Source: Trichosphaerium sp. ATCC 40318
Lineage: Eukaryota; Discosea; Flabellinia; Trichosidae
DNA length: 64,000 nucleotides
Direction of reading: 5' to 3'
Assembly (NCBI GenBank): GCA_038496445.1
Contig: JALMLS010000404.1
Coordinates: 124,001 to 188,000, forward strand
Position numbers and translations under genes: made by a program. Under the pieces are notes generated by a model that saw only the letters and a list, made by a program, of their open reading frames with translations, was not told where the DNA came from and searched no databases. Below, in pieces: positions 36,764-47,223 of the stretch (position 1 is its first letter; each line of letters opens with the position of its first letter).

Positions 36764-37828
36764 TTATGGGTCTTCATTTAATTTACCATTGACATAATGT
36801 TGTTTAAGCTTGAAATGGCCATCTTCATGCCATTCTTTGTGCTCACCATGCTTTTCATTATTAACATACATTGTTGTCGATCGTAGTTGCCCATTTTCAT
36901 ACCATTTCAAGAGTTCACCTTGTGCCTGACCTTCAGTATATGTGCGCTGGTAGCTTAGTTGTCCGTTCATGTACCATTCCTTATATTCTCCATGTAACTT
37001 ATCATTAGCACACATACCTTTTGTGTGGAGTTGTCCACTCTCATACCACTCTCTGAACTCGCCATTTTCTTTCCCATTTACATAAATAGCTTGAGAAGCC
37101 AATATTCCATTATCATACCACTCTTTGGATTCGCCATGCTTAATACCTTCAACAAACACCTCAAGATCACATATTTGTCCATTTTCATAATATCTTGTAC
37201 AATCACCATCTTTCAAGCCGTTCTTGAACATTGATTGAAAAGCCAACTTTCCATTCTCGTACCATTCTTTCTGTTCACCATGCTTCTTATCATTCACATA
37301 TGTTATCTTTAGTTCTAATTGCCCATTTTCATAATACTCGCGGTGCTCACCATTTTGTTTACCATCAACATAGAATGTATGTATCTTGATTTGTCCATTC
37401 AGATGCCATTGTTTGCCCTCTCCACTCTCTTTACCATCCTCAAAATTACATTGTGCATTGACTTGGCCTCCTTCATACCAACTCTTATACATACCATGCC
37501 TCTCGTCATCAACAAAATTTGTTTCAAACAAAAGTTGTCCATTCACGTGCCATTTTTTCTGTTTCCCATTTCTTTTATCTTCAAGCATCATCGTTTGACT
37601 GCGTAAACATCCATTTGGATACCAACGTAACCAAAGGCCTTTTGTTTCAAGTTTTTCATCAAAATGGGTGTTGATTGCAGCTTTTTTAGAGAGTGTATGG
37701 AACTTTATGAATATTTCTTCATTGAAAGTGCATAAATACCTTTGAATATCATTTGGTAGGTCTAGTAGATTACATACAGTAATACTAGGGCAATAATTCT
37801 TGCGGTATGATAGCGCATGTTTATACAT
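36764..37828 (-). CDS. F-box-like/MORN_2 (YwqK-type) repeat protein, 354 aa, intronless, copy A
   Basis: The first ATG is at 37828 (MYKHALSYRKNYCPSITVCN); the frame upstream has only TTG. Residues 20-70 hold the family signature (LLDLPNDIQRYLCTFNEEIF, then LSKKAAINTHFDEKL and KGLW). About eleven 23-residue MORN_2 repeats follow, such as GEQKEWYENGKLAFQSMF and GEYKEWYMNGQLSYQRTY. The end (GKLNEDP) is in frame and complete. It is the inverted duplicate of 55799-56854, about 90 percent identical by eye. MORN_2/YwqK repeats are known from bacteria and giant viruses. Their combination with an F-box-like head suggests an adaptor, but binding partners are unknown. Confidence 0.8.
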   Translation of the reverse strand: MYKHALSYRKNYCPSITVCNLLDLPNDIQRYLCTFNEEIFIKFHTLSKKAAINTHFDEKLETKGLWLRWYPNGCLRSQTMMLEDKRNGKQKKWHVNGQLLFETNFVDDERHGMYKSWYEGGQVNAQCNFEDGKESGEGKQWHLNGQIKIHTFYVDGKQNGEHREYYENGQLELKITYVNDKKHGEQKEWYENGKLAFQSMFKNGLKDGDCTRYYENGQICDLEVFVEGIKHGESKEWYDNGILASQAIYVNGKENGEFREWYESGQLHTKGMCANDKLHGEYKEWYMNGQLSYQRTYTEGQAQGELLKWYENGQLRSTTMYVNNEKHGEHKEWHEDGHFKLKQHYVNGKLNEDP

Positions 37829-37939
37829 TTCAAGAGACAAGGTATCTAAGTGCTAGAACCGAGGTTGTACTGAATGGCAACTTAAACGTCTTTTTAAGCC
37901 TCAAGACACACGTGCGTTTTTCTTGTAATTTTTTCTTCA

Positions 37940-38308
37940 ATGTCTACGCTATCATTGACCACTATTTTCGTTGTAATAATGTTTGCAAGCTCAGGACATA
38001 ACGAAGAGGAAGAAGCATGTATTGGTAAATGGTGCTCAAAACTCTACGAACATGCAGATGGTAAAGCTGGAACTTTTTGTGCTGATAAATGGGGATCATG
38101 CCCAGGTAACTACTATGACGATGTACGTACTTGTTCATCTCCAACGCGTTTCACTCAATGAAAAGCTTAGTATAACCGCATTCCAAACAAGAAAAACTGT
38201 GGTAAACGATGCAATAAGCGAACACCTAGCGCCGGAAGATGTAACCATAATCATGGCACTATGTGGTCCGCTGGCGCTCCTAGAGTTACCCGCTATGAAT
38301 GCAAATAA
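37940..38308 (+). CDS. Small secreted cysteine-rich protein, about 106 aa, two exons
   Basis: The ATG at 37940 opens a signal peptide (MSTLSLTTIFVVIMFASSG). The mature part begins NEEEEACIGKWCSKLYEH and goes on TFCADKWGSCPGNYYDD. A 48-nt intron (38123-38170, GTACGT...TTAG) is followed in frame by YNRIPNKKNCGKRCNKRTPS, AGRCNHNHGTMW and RYECK-stop (38308). Eight or more cysteines in the mature chain point to a disulfide-bonded extracellular peptide. No family recognised. The 5' end is close to that of the divergent F-box/MORN gene (112 bp), so they may share a promoter. Confidence 0.6.
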
Positions 38309-39381
38309 GCGATATGCATTGGTATAGATGCAGGCCACGGTATTGGCACTCAGATCACTACAATAAAGTTTGATGTTATAAATTTGTCGTTTTGCTTCCA
38401 GAACTTCTAAATATTTATGTTATCCTCTAGTCTCGTTGGTTTTTTTCTTGCACCAGAAGGGTTATTGTAACTATTACAACAGTTTGTATCCTTCGGTATC
38501 ATGAGTGAGTACATTGCAAACTAAATTTTCCTACTTAAAAGATAGTCACGACGACCTTGTGCCACCTCATGAGTTAAATGCATTGACCATAAGACAAATT
38601 AGTCACCTTGTAAACTTGTATGTCATGCCTTTTTCACAATAAATTTTGTGAGTCTTTTGTTTTTCGTTTCTTGTTTAGCATTGTACATGACGTGTAATTA
38701 AAATAACTATGTGAAGAGTGTATTTTCGAAGAGACTTTGGAAGCCAACTTACAGCATTACACTTCATCATGACGTCAAGACTTTTATTTTTGTACTATAC
38801 AATCACAGAGCTCTTTATAAAAAAAAACCGTGATGCACTTGAAGTATTAGAACAAGTGGCAGGACAAGGTCATGAATGTGTGCCTAGTTGATCAACACAC
38901 ACTTTAAAACAAAGAATAATTAGTTTATCTGCAATTTACACCCAAACGTTTCAGAACACGTGTTCCGTTACAACGCACCTGAAAACATGGTATAAACAAA
39001 TTACGAACAAGAAACAAAACGCAAGTTGCAACAACAGTAGTAACACTTTATCATCCAAAGCAAGTACTGTGATGATATTAAAAGAACAATGTTCATCTAG
39101 GAGAGGTATACAAGAGGGTGAATCTAAGGTATGGTATGAGAACAGTAAAAAATGTTCAAGAAGCCAACATTTTGTCAATGGCGAAGTTGACCTTCCTTCT
39201 ATCAACTAAACTGTAGACAATGTTGGAAGGAAGGCAAAAATTCTTGTGGCTCTAGCACAGTGTAGAGCTGTTATATATTATACCCAACTGAAGTTGTTAC
39301 CCAAATAACGGAGTAAAACACGTGTAGCCAGTAAACAAATTACCAGAAGACACATAGCTAAACTGACATTTCTGTTTATTG
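38309..39381. other. Spacer with one MORN relic
   Basis: AT-rich and free of ORFs that I would support, apart from the MORN fragment at 39035-39208. It separates the Cys-rich peptide gene from the F-box plus alpha/beta gene. Confidence 0.4.
39035..39208 (+). pseudogene. MORN_2 repeat relic
   Basis: Plus-strand reading NTLSSKASTVMILKEQCSS, then QEGESKVWYENSKKCSRSQH and FVNGEVDLPSIN-stop. GESKVWYEN and HFVNGE match the MORN_2 unit of the F-box/MORN genes. No start and only about one and a half units left. Confidence 0.5.
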
Positions 39382-40323
39382 TTATTCACATACAATACCA
39401 GATGAGAAAAGGAACATATTTCCAATAAGTGCAACGCCATCCCCACGTTCGAAAGAACCACAATTAAGAAAGGCATTGAAACCAATAATCTTACCTCTCT
39501 GTGATGATGATTCAGAATCATTGATAACAACAATAAAAGGGTATTCATTACCTTTAACTTTAACACGTGCAATCTGCTTTGCTTTATCATTTACTGAACC
39601 AAGAGCTATATTATCAACATCACCATAACTTTTTACACCTTGTAGAATAAAGTGATCTGGGTCATCCTTCATAAAATCATATTCATAGCAGTCCATTTGT
39701 GTGCCATCAACATTGTTTTCATCTTTATTCGGTATGATAGGCATATAGCTTCTTGTCCATTCTCCACTTGGTGTCTCTACAAATGAACAACCTGTAAACA
39801 CAGCTGATATTACACCTGATCCAGTGTCAACACTTCTACGAAGAAAGTCTCCAAGATACTTTCCTTCTTCTTCAGCAAACCCATAATTAGAGTCAACAAA
39901 AATAGCATCATATTTCTTGTCTAGTATTCCCTTGCCAACATCATTAATATCAAGGTAGTCGCAATTAACGCCAAGATCGGCCATCTTGCTAACTATAAGA
40001 TCTCCTGTATCTCGATTGTTAACGTACAAGTACTTGCCAACCTGTTTTCGTGGTTAGAACGATTGAACATGACCTCTAAACAAGCCACGTACAACCAAGC
40101 GCTTACAAAGCGTATAATATGGACGTTTAAGACCTAGATCTCGTATACTTGACTCTGAAAACGTAACTGGGTAACGAGACGCCAGTACTTTTCTCCACAG
40201 GGTACGAGAGTGCTCTACAAGGTAATTAAAGAGCCATGATACTCTCTGTAATACAGTCAATTGAGAAGAGTCAGCATTATCAATAATACACTGCCATATC
40301 TCTGGCGGTACGCTGTTTGTCAT
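39382..40323 (-). CDS. F-box protein with C-terminal alpha/beta (ThuA/amidotransferase-like?) domain, copy A
   Basis: The ATG at 40323 gives an F-box (TNSVPPEIWQCIIDNADSSQ, LTVLQRVSWLFNYLVEH, LWRKVLASRYP). An intron with donor GTACGTG joins to VGKYLYVNNRDTGDLIVSKM; removing 51 nt (or, with a later GT, 27 nt) keeps the frame. The C-terminal 200 residues (KYDAIFVDSNYGF, GKYLGDFLRRSVDTGSGVIS, FTGCSFVETPSGEW, DPDHFILQGVKSYGD, IIGFNAFLNCGSFERGDG) have the strand-helix rhythm and glycine turns of a Rossmann/ThuA-type fold. That label is tentative and no catalytic triad is evident. The 18-bp palindrome at 40504-40521 lies upstream. The duplicate is at 57403-58353. Confidence 0.65.
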
Positions 40324-41101
40324 ACTGACACCAATAAAACACAGTTTGATACCAAAGTTGACTTTTTCTGTTCAGTCACGTTAGTCAACAAGTTTTTTTC
40401 GTCATTTATTTTCTTGTCACATAGCTTCCAGAGTGAATAATAATTGGCGAAAGATCTAGTTGACTAACGAGACTGAGATGGAAATATTTTGTTTTTGATT
40501 GATATTAATCACGTGATTAATGCGATGCAGTCAATATTTCTTTACTATTTGGTTCTTTATCAACAAAATCCAGCAAAGTAGCTTTTGGTATTGATGTACC
40601 AAATGAAAATGAATACTTTTCAACAACTAATAAAGCCTTGCTTGTTGGGCTACTCACCGCATGTGCTGTATTCCATTGTCATGAAAACACTTACAAATTT
40701 TGCTAACATCCAAGCAAAGAGAACAACATAAAAGTTGTCAAGAAAGAGAGGACAGTAGTTTCTAAATTGTTGTGACCACCCTTTGAGTGATTTGACCCCT
40801 TTGTACAATGTCATTGACAGTTTGAAGAAAAGGGATCCCGCTAAAATTGCCACATATTTTAAGCTTACTTTATAAGACTTTAAATGGGCTGGTACCCTTA
40901 AACTTGGCGTATACAGACACAATTTTACATTTTTATATATCTTTACCTTCCATCATAAGGGTTAGAAGCTTAACTATCCTATTTGTTAGTTTGCCATTTG
41001 CATCCCATTGTTTGGATCCACCATGCTTTTCACCATCAACCCACATAAACTGATACTTTAGTTGTCCATTCTCATGCCATCCTTTGTTTGTTACCATCAA
41101 A
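40324..41101. other. Upstream region of the F-box plus alpha/beta gene and decayed tail of a MORN gene
   Basis: Bases 40324-40640 should contain the promoter. Bases 41101-40960 (minus) are a decayed continuation of the MORN gene at 41102-42184. The open stretch 40650-40922 (-) has hydrophobic segments but only a poor start and no recognisable domain. Confidence 0.45.
40504..40521. promoter_or_regulatory. 18-bp perfect palindrome upstream of F-box plus alpha/beta copy A
   Basis: ATTAATCACGTGATTAAT, centred on CACGTG, about 180 bp upstream of the ATG at 40323. The same 18 bases occur at 57279-57296, about 107 bp upstream of copy B. A binding site for a dimeric bHLH/bZIP-type factor is plausible. 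Confidence 0.5.
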
Positions 41102-42184
41102 TCACATGGACTGATACATCAGTTGCCCATTTTCATACCACCCTTTACATTGGCCTTGTCGCTTACCATCAACCCACATGCACTGATACTTCAGTTGCCC
41201 ATTTTCATACCATCCTTTACTTATACCATGTTCTTTATCCTCTTTCCACGAGCCCTGATATTGTATTTGCCCATCATTGTACCAACTTTTGGTTTCACCA
41301 TGTTGTTTATCCTCAAACCACATTCCCAAAACTTTGAGTTGGCCATTATCATGCCATTCTCTACTTTCACCATGTTGTTTACCATCAACCCATATGCCTT
41401 GGTCCTCAAATTGTCCATTCTCACGCCATTTGCTATGCTCACCATGCTGTTTACCCTCAACCCACATACACTGATACTTTAGTTGTCCATTCTCATGCCA
41501 TCCTTTGTCTACACCTTGTTTGTTGCCATCAACCCACATGGACTGATACTTCAGTTGCCCATTTTCATACCACCCTTTACATTGGCCTTGTCGCTTACCA
41601 TCAACCCACATGCACTGACATCTTAGTTGACCATCATTATACCAAATTTTACTTTCACCATGTTGTTTACCCTCAACCCACATGACTTGTTCCTCAAGTT
41701 GTCCATTCTCATACCAATTTCTGCATTCACCATGTTGTTTACCATCAACCCACATGTACTTATCCTCAAGTTGTCCATTCTCATACCATCCCTTATCTAT
41801 ACCATGCTTTTCACCATCAACCCACACGCACTGATACTTTAGTTGTCCATTCTCATGCCATCCTTTGTTTTCACCATGGGTTTTACCTTTAAATTTGCTG
41901 CACTGTTGCTGAAGCTTTCCATTTTTATACCATTGCATCCATAGTCCTTGTGGTTGCAACATTTCATCAAAGTGTGTATTAATTGCTGCTCTCTTTGATA
42001 GAGTGTGGAATTTTGTAAATACTTCTACATTGAAAGTACAAATGTACGTTTGAAGCTCACTTGGAATATCCAATAATCTCAAAGAATCTGATTTACTGCC
42101 CAACTTTTGTTTACGTTTGGAAAGAGACTTTAAAAAGAAAAAAAGTGTTAGTACTACAAAAAGTACACAAGGTGATCGAAACAC
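41102..42184 (-). CDS. F-box-like/MORN_2 repeat protein, decaying at the 3' end, start unresolved
   Basis: The open frame reads a hydrophobic N-terminus (CVLFVVLTLFFFLKSLSKRK), the F-box-like signature (LLDIPSELQTYICTFNVEVF, LSKRAAINTHFDEML) and about thirteen MORN_2 repeats of the form QCMWVDGKRQGQCKGWYENG. There is no ATG at the head: the frame begins at GTG 42184, and an in-frame TAA lies 42 bases further upstream. Either a 5' exon is spliced on (CAG precedes TGTTTCG) or the start is lost. At the 3' end TGGGTT became TGATTT, giving the stop at 41102. Matching MORN sequence continues to about 40975 after an 11-base deletion, so about 50 residues have been lost. Repeat units are nearly identical in DNA, indicating recent expansion. 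Confidence 0.6.
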   Translation of the reverse strand: MFRSPCVLFVVLTLFFFLKSLSKRKQKLGSKSDSLRLLDIPSELQTYICTFNVEVFTKFHTLSKRAAINTHFDEMLQPQGLWMQWYKNGKLQQQCSKFKGKTHGENKGWHENGQLKYQCVWVDGEKHGIDKGWYENGQLEDKYMWVDGKQHGECRNWYENGQLEEQVMWVEGKQHGESKIWYNDGQLRCQCMWVDGKRQGQCKGWYENGQLKYQSMWVDGNKQGVDKGWHENGQLKYQCMWVEGKQHGEHSKWRENGQFEDQGIWVDGKQHGESREWHDNGQLKVLGMWFEDKQHGETKSWYNDGQIQYQGSWKEDKEHGISKGWYENGQLKYQCMWVDGKRQGQCKGWYENGQLMYQSM

Positions 42185-42231
42185 TGGATAGTAGATGTTA
42201 GGATTTGACTTGAAATAACTTTATTTTGTCT

Positions 42232-42427
42232 TAGCACTAGGCATGATTTTTCTGGACAGTGTGAACATATGTAGCCCTTTGCAACTCTGTGAGATAAACC
42301 ATGAGTGTATATATCCTCATGCAGTACTTAATATGAGCATAAGAATAGAAAGTCACGTGCATGCTACAAAGTAGGCTTAATGCTAAAATAGAAATAGCAT
42401 TATTTCAGGTCAAATCCTATCATTTAC
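42232..42427. repeat. Dispersed direct repeat, copy 2
   Basis: Aligns over about 195 bp with 17872-18066 in the same orientation. Shared landmarks in order: gcatgatttttctgga vs gcctgattccttcggga, gtagccctttgcaact vs gtagccttgtgcaact, gagcataag/aa, gaaagtcacgtg, and gtcaaatccta/ca. Identity is about 65-75 percent by eye. Confidence 0.55.
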
Positions 42428-43019
42428 AAACGATAGATTAGAGGTAAGTTTTTGAGCAACAATAGCTTCATATACGGTAATTGTTATGTGTGAAGGCCAA
42501 AAGGGAAAGTAATGTAAAGAAAAACAAACTTTTGTTTTTTTCAACACAAAAAATAAGACTCGTTTTTGTAAACGCTGTTTGCTACAAAGAACCTTCAGCC
42601 TGTTTTTACTTTGTTTTTGTACGTACCATACTTTAATTAACTAATTAAACGGTAAAACTGCTTTTTATATTAATAATAGGGCTTACGCTGCTATATACGA
42701 CTCTTGGAGTACTTTTTGTTTCCGTGTTTTGAATATTTGCTATTCTGCTGACTTAATGACTTTTTTTTTTTAGTATTATTAAGTCAGTTTATTGACGGTA
42801 CATTTCACACATGCCTAAATGGCTTTTTATGCTTCACACACCGTCGTTGACTTATGAAGCCGTTTTCATTACCTCTAGTGCATCAATAGTGAAACATTAC
42901 AAGGTAAAGAGTTGTAAGAAGTTGTGTAAAGTAAGCGACGAATTGTGTATTCTGTCCATCAAAAATATGGTTATCTAAAGAACAGTAGCATGTTCAATAC
43001 CGTCTATCAACAATGCATA

Positions 43020-43120
43020 TTTTGCACACCTGCCATTACCTTCATACCTTCTTCAATCACCTTTGTCACTGTTAGATAAATAGTGTGAACATTTACTAAT
43101 GCTTTGATGCAGTCCCTGAC
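43020..43120 (-). pseudogene. F-box/LRR gene relic
   Basis: Minus-strand reading CIKALVNVHTIYLTVTKVIE, EGMK, matching the LRR unit GIKALVGVHTIDL..T.VTDEG of the genes at 5649-8190. Only about one and a half repeats remain, 35 kb from the intact genes. Confidence 0.5.
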
Positions 43121-43758
43121 AATACCCTAACTGATATTAATCGGTGACTACTCGAGTCATTAACAATGTGCAATCATACAAGGACATAGTTGTATTTTGA
43201 AGCAAAGCACCTCCACAAACTAATGAAAACTCACGTTCGCTCTTAACTCTTGTAGATATGCAGGTTGAGATTTGATAGAATTGATCTTCAAGGTTATCCA
43301 ACACGTGACAGAACTGACGCGTTTGATAGGTAAAATCTTGCTTGACAGATATGACAGTCTTCTGTCAGATTTGCAGGTAGTTATTTCCTACCTTACTGTG
43401 CCTTTAAAATGAATACCTTGGCAATATTTATTTAATGTTTGACTTGAAGGGTACGCACAATATTTAACGGAATGAATAATATCAGCCACCAAACAACGAT
43501 TGAGCAACAGAGAATCTATCATTCACCGTATAATGTAGAATACATGAAATAATATAATATTGCTTGATTCTTGTTTTACGACGTGCACACCACTATTACA
43601 ATAAACTCAAAGGGTAAATAGTAAGTAAACTTTTTTTTATTTGATTTTTTTTTTTGAATTATTCTTCGAAGCGGGTGCCAAATGGTTTGCGGTTTTTAAT
43701 TGCCCAATCTCAGCGACATCTGGCTTTTTTTTTTTTCAATGTTATTTTTTTGACAAAA

Positions 43759-46700
43759 TCAGTAGCCTCTTGCGAAATTGATTTTGAAAATGTATCTCAA
43801 CTTGGCTTGGCCTTCATTATATACCAAATACTCGGATTGAGTAAAGTATGAGGATTTGAATTTATTACGTTGTAAAGCTTTACCTAATTTAATGGTTAAT
43901 CAAAATAAAAAAAATCAGAAAAAAGTCAGAACGTTTGAACACCGGCATGTGCACTTGAGAGTTTGGTGTATTTAGAAAAATGTTGAACAATAATATTTCG
44001 AATTACAAAAAGCGTACCGATTGGTAGAGTTACCTTCTTGCCGTCAAATTCCCTAATTAATTAAAGTTAACAGGAGTAGCTTCAAAAAAAAAAACGAAAA
44101 CAAAAAAAATAACACGTACCATTCAACATCTGCAGATGAATCTGGTTCTGTTCTACCTTGAGCCAATACACTATCGTAACCTGTTGGTGCCTTTCTCAAT
44201 GAAGAATCATCACGTGTAATCTCGTGAGGTTTACCCAAAGCGACTTCAGTCAAAAACATGAAACCCTAATGGCCTGTTAGACTCTTGAACAAAATATAAT
44301 GAGAGTGAGATATACGTACAATGTTGTTAGCGCATCGGACATAACCAGCTGATTTAGAGTTTTCTGATGCAAAGTACACTAGCGCGTAAAAGTGAGTTGA
44401 CAATTAAAGGCAGGTACGGAAGCAGAAAAAAAAAATTATTGCAAATACAAGAAAACGTACAACCGCGACCAACACGACCACCAGCGTGCGGCATAATACG
44501 TAGACCAGAAGACATAATAGCGACAACAACAGCAACGTTAGTACCGTGCCACAAGAGCTTGCGATTCTCGAGATTATCGAATTTTTCAAAGCGAGTGCTA
44601 GAGCCTTTACGGTCCATCTAAACATCGTTTAGAACAACTTAAAAGAGAAAACGTTGGTTTTATACCTTCCAGATGTCCAAAACGTTCAAATCGCTTCTAG
44701 TAGCATGAACGTATTTGTTGAGGGTATTCCATTCCTTGGAGGCCTTCTTTACTTCAATCAACTCAGTATTGAGAGAGTTGTATTTGACATCCAATGGATG
44801 AGGCACCTTAAACACAAACCAGTTAAGCCACAGAACTTTACGCGCTTTTGGCTTTTTACCTCCTTGACATCTGTATCATCAGCCTCTTTATTGAGTCCCT
44901 TGAGCTTCTGGACAGCCATAGCGATATCACCAAGAGTAGACAATAAATCATACTTTCCTTGGAGGGTTTCAAGGTCAGAAATAGGTGGAGGGCGTTTCTA
45001 AAGGTAAGATTAGCGGATTTTAAACTATTTTACTAGAGTTTGTAGTTCAAGTAGAAGTAAGTGGCTCTACGCGTAAAATCAAAAATTGTAGAACAACGTA
45101 CACGGCCGAATGCATGAGGCACATTAGTGTAGAACTCGCTAGTGAGTTCGTTAAGCGTAGCTCTATCGCCACCGCTCTTGATCTCGTCTTCGATATCTTC
45201 CAAAACAGCGAAACCTTTGTCTAATTGAGCCTTTGATATCTTACCGAGAGGCATCTTCTTGATATCGATGTTGAAGCTTTTCAACTACAAGATACTTTAG
45301 AAGGTCTTCAAAAAAAAAAAAGGTTGTCCAAACTGTCTAGTAGCGTAAAACACAAGCGTACAGCAGTTTTAAACATATCATTATCGAAGATAAGCTTCAT
45401 AAAATCTTGTGTTGGCTTTGACAATGTGCATTCAGCGACCTTTACTTTGCCCTTGTGTTCCTTTGCCAATTTTTGAAGCTAAATATTTTGTCAGTGAGCG
45501 TTTGGTCAGAGTTTTTCAAAGAAGAAGTCAAACGACTCAGAAAACAGTCAAAAAAAAAAAAATTTCAAATCTGGTCGAATTTTGACACATGTGTCATGGC
45601 AACTCCATTCGAGATTAAAGAGCAACAATAGTTGGTATCTAATAGTAACAATAAAATATAAAACTCACCTCAGCAAGCTCTTCCTCATCGTCATCACCAT
45701 ACTCCATCTCAAGAAGAGTATACTTTCCAGCAACAGGAGTAAAGTCACCTCTATCATCCCAGCTGTTCTTAGTCTTACTTCTGAACTGTGATTTGAACTT
45801 CGAGATAGCTTTAGCCTTTGGCATACTAACCATCTTCTTTTGGCCATCCTCACCAACTAAAGAAAGAAAAATATTAATAAGTGAAATAAATCTCAAAAAT
45901 GATTAAGTTCAGCTTTTAGAGTCAAGTCATGAATTAAAATGTTAATCATACCTCTACCCCATCTCGTAAAGTAATAGTAGTTTCCACCATCATTGATGAC
46001 TTGAATAACGTAAAACTTGTTGTTATTGTTGGCAATGTTAGTCTAACAATTCAATTTAGCACATTAGAGGTATGACCTTGACTGAAGTTCTAAAACAAAC
46101 GAAAAAAAAACCACAGTGAAACATTGATGTTTATTTTGTTGAACGCGCGCCAAAATGCTTACCTGATTAAGCATGCACGCGTATTCTCCTTCTACTTCAG
46201 CCTATAATAACGTAAATAGCTTTATAAGGATATTAAGCGTACATCGCTAGCAACACCAGCTCTTAAAGCTAGTGGATCAACCTTTGCCTTACCAGATTTC
46301 TTTTGACGCTTCTTAGCTGCTCGGAGTGTTTAGCAAGACAATCACGCGATAAAAAAGAAGCGTTTTGTTTAAACTGGGTTTTTTTAGGGATTTCTCTTTG
46401 CGTACGTGGTTCTTCGTCTGATTCAGATTCCTCATCTTATTACAATTGTTAGATTGAGTTTAAAGCTTTTTTTTGAGGAAAAGTTTTTGTAAAATGTTAG
46501 GTTTAAATTCTATCTTGTAGCGGGATTTACCTTCTTCTGATTCGGGTTCTGGCTCAGGTTTGCGTTTACGACCACGTTTGGTGGTAGTTTTCTTTTTAGG
46601 AACTAGATTGATGCGTTAGTGGACCTGAGAGCGATTGTGGAAGCTAAAGTACCTTCTTCCTCGCTTTCTTCTTCCAAAGCTTCGGTTAAACGTTGCACTA

Positions 46701-46867
46701 GCACGGCTTTAAGGCCCTGTATCATATTTTAGCGTAAACGGTTTACCAGTTTAAAAACCTGTAGAAAGTTTTACAGGAAAACCCTCACGAACCTTGGTAT
46801 CGAGGCCTCGTTCCTTTAGCTCTGCTCTTAGCTCAGTAACTTTCAGTTTCTTTGGATCTACAGACAT
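43759..46867 (-). CDS. Poly(ADP-ribose) polymerase, SAP-WGR-PARP architecture
   Basis: DNA-damage-activated nuclear ADP-ribosyltransferase. The ATG at 46867 gives a SAP motif (LKVTELRAELKERGLDTKGL, KAVLVQRL), a DNA-binding helix pair. Basic linkers follow (KRGRKRKPEPEPESEE). The WGR domain is NNNNKFYVIQVINDGGNYYY, FTRWGRV, MVSMPKAKAISKFKSQFRSK (46030-45700). The helical regulatory domain has MPLGKISKAQLDKGFAVLED (45250). The catalytic domain carries NRKLLWHGTNV with the H of the H-Y-E triad (44560), GLRIMPHAGGRVGRG, SAGYVRCANN, FMFLTEVALGKPHEI (44270) and SEYLVYNEGQAKLRYIF with the catalytic E (43830), ending FARGY-stop at 43759. No zinc fingers or BRCT, so closer to PARP2/plant-type enzymes. 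About 13 introns. Confidence 0.9.
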
Positions 46868-47223
46868 TGCGATATGTAACAAATTGACGAAATTATGTCA
46901 CAAACTTAACGAAAAAGCTCTAAAACCGTCAACGCTGACTTAAAATCCCACTAAAGAAAAAAGATTCTTCATTCCCTATCACAACCTAACTTTCGCTAAA
47001 GATCATGCTAAGGAAGAAAAGACAAAAAAAGTATTTAATGCTCGGAATTAGTCGAAGTTCAAGAAAAATAAAAACTGTTTATAAAACCCAACGCCTATTA
47101 TTAATATTCAAGCGAATAAATTCAGTACATGATACAAGTCGTTAGTGATATTTTTTTTTCTTGAAATTTCTTCATGATCACGTCTTCTAATAAGGGGGGT
47201 ATGGGTGCTCTTCTTTTTCCAAA
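46868..47223. other. Spacer 5' of PARP
   Basis: Nothing beyond an AT-rich promoter-like stretch is seen. Confidence 0.4.

Larger units (their letters stand above)
42185..43758. other. Long spacer with a dispersed repeat, a hairpin and an LRR relic
   Basis: Bases 42232-42427 are the second copy of the repeat at 17872-18066. A 10-bp perfect inverted repeat with a T-rich 20-nt loop lies at 42748-42787. An LRR remnant lies at 43020-43120. I found no intact gene. Confidence 0.5.

Noticed and set aside
40025..40060. A 27-nt intron in the F-box plus alpha/beta genes
   Set aside because: GTTCAATC...ACAG would keep the frame, but a 51-nt intron using the strong GTACGTG donor also does and fits the usual intron size.
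40650..41050. Possible LINE reverse-transcriptase C-terminus (LYKTLNGLVPLNLA on the plus strand) or hydrophobic minus-strand ORF
   Set aside because: Only a 14-residue resemblance, no catalytic motif, and part of it overlaps the decayed MORN tail on the other strand.
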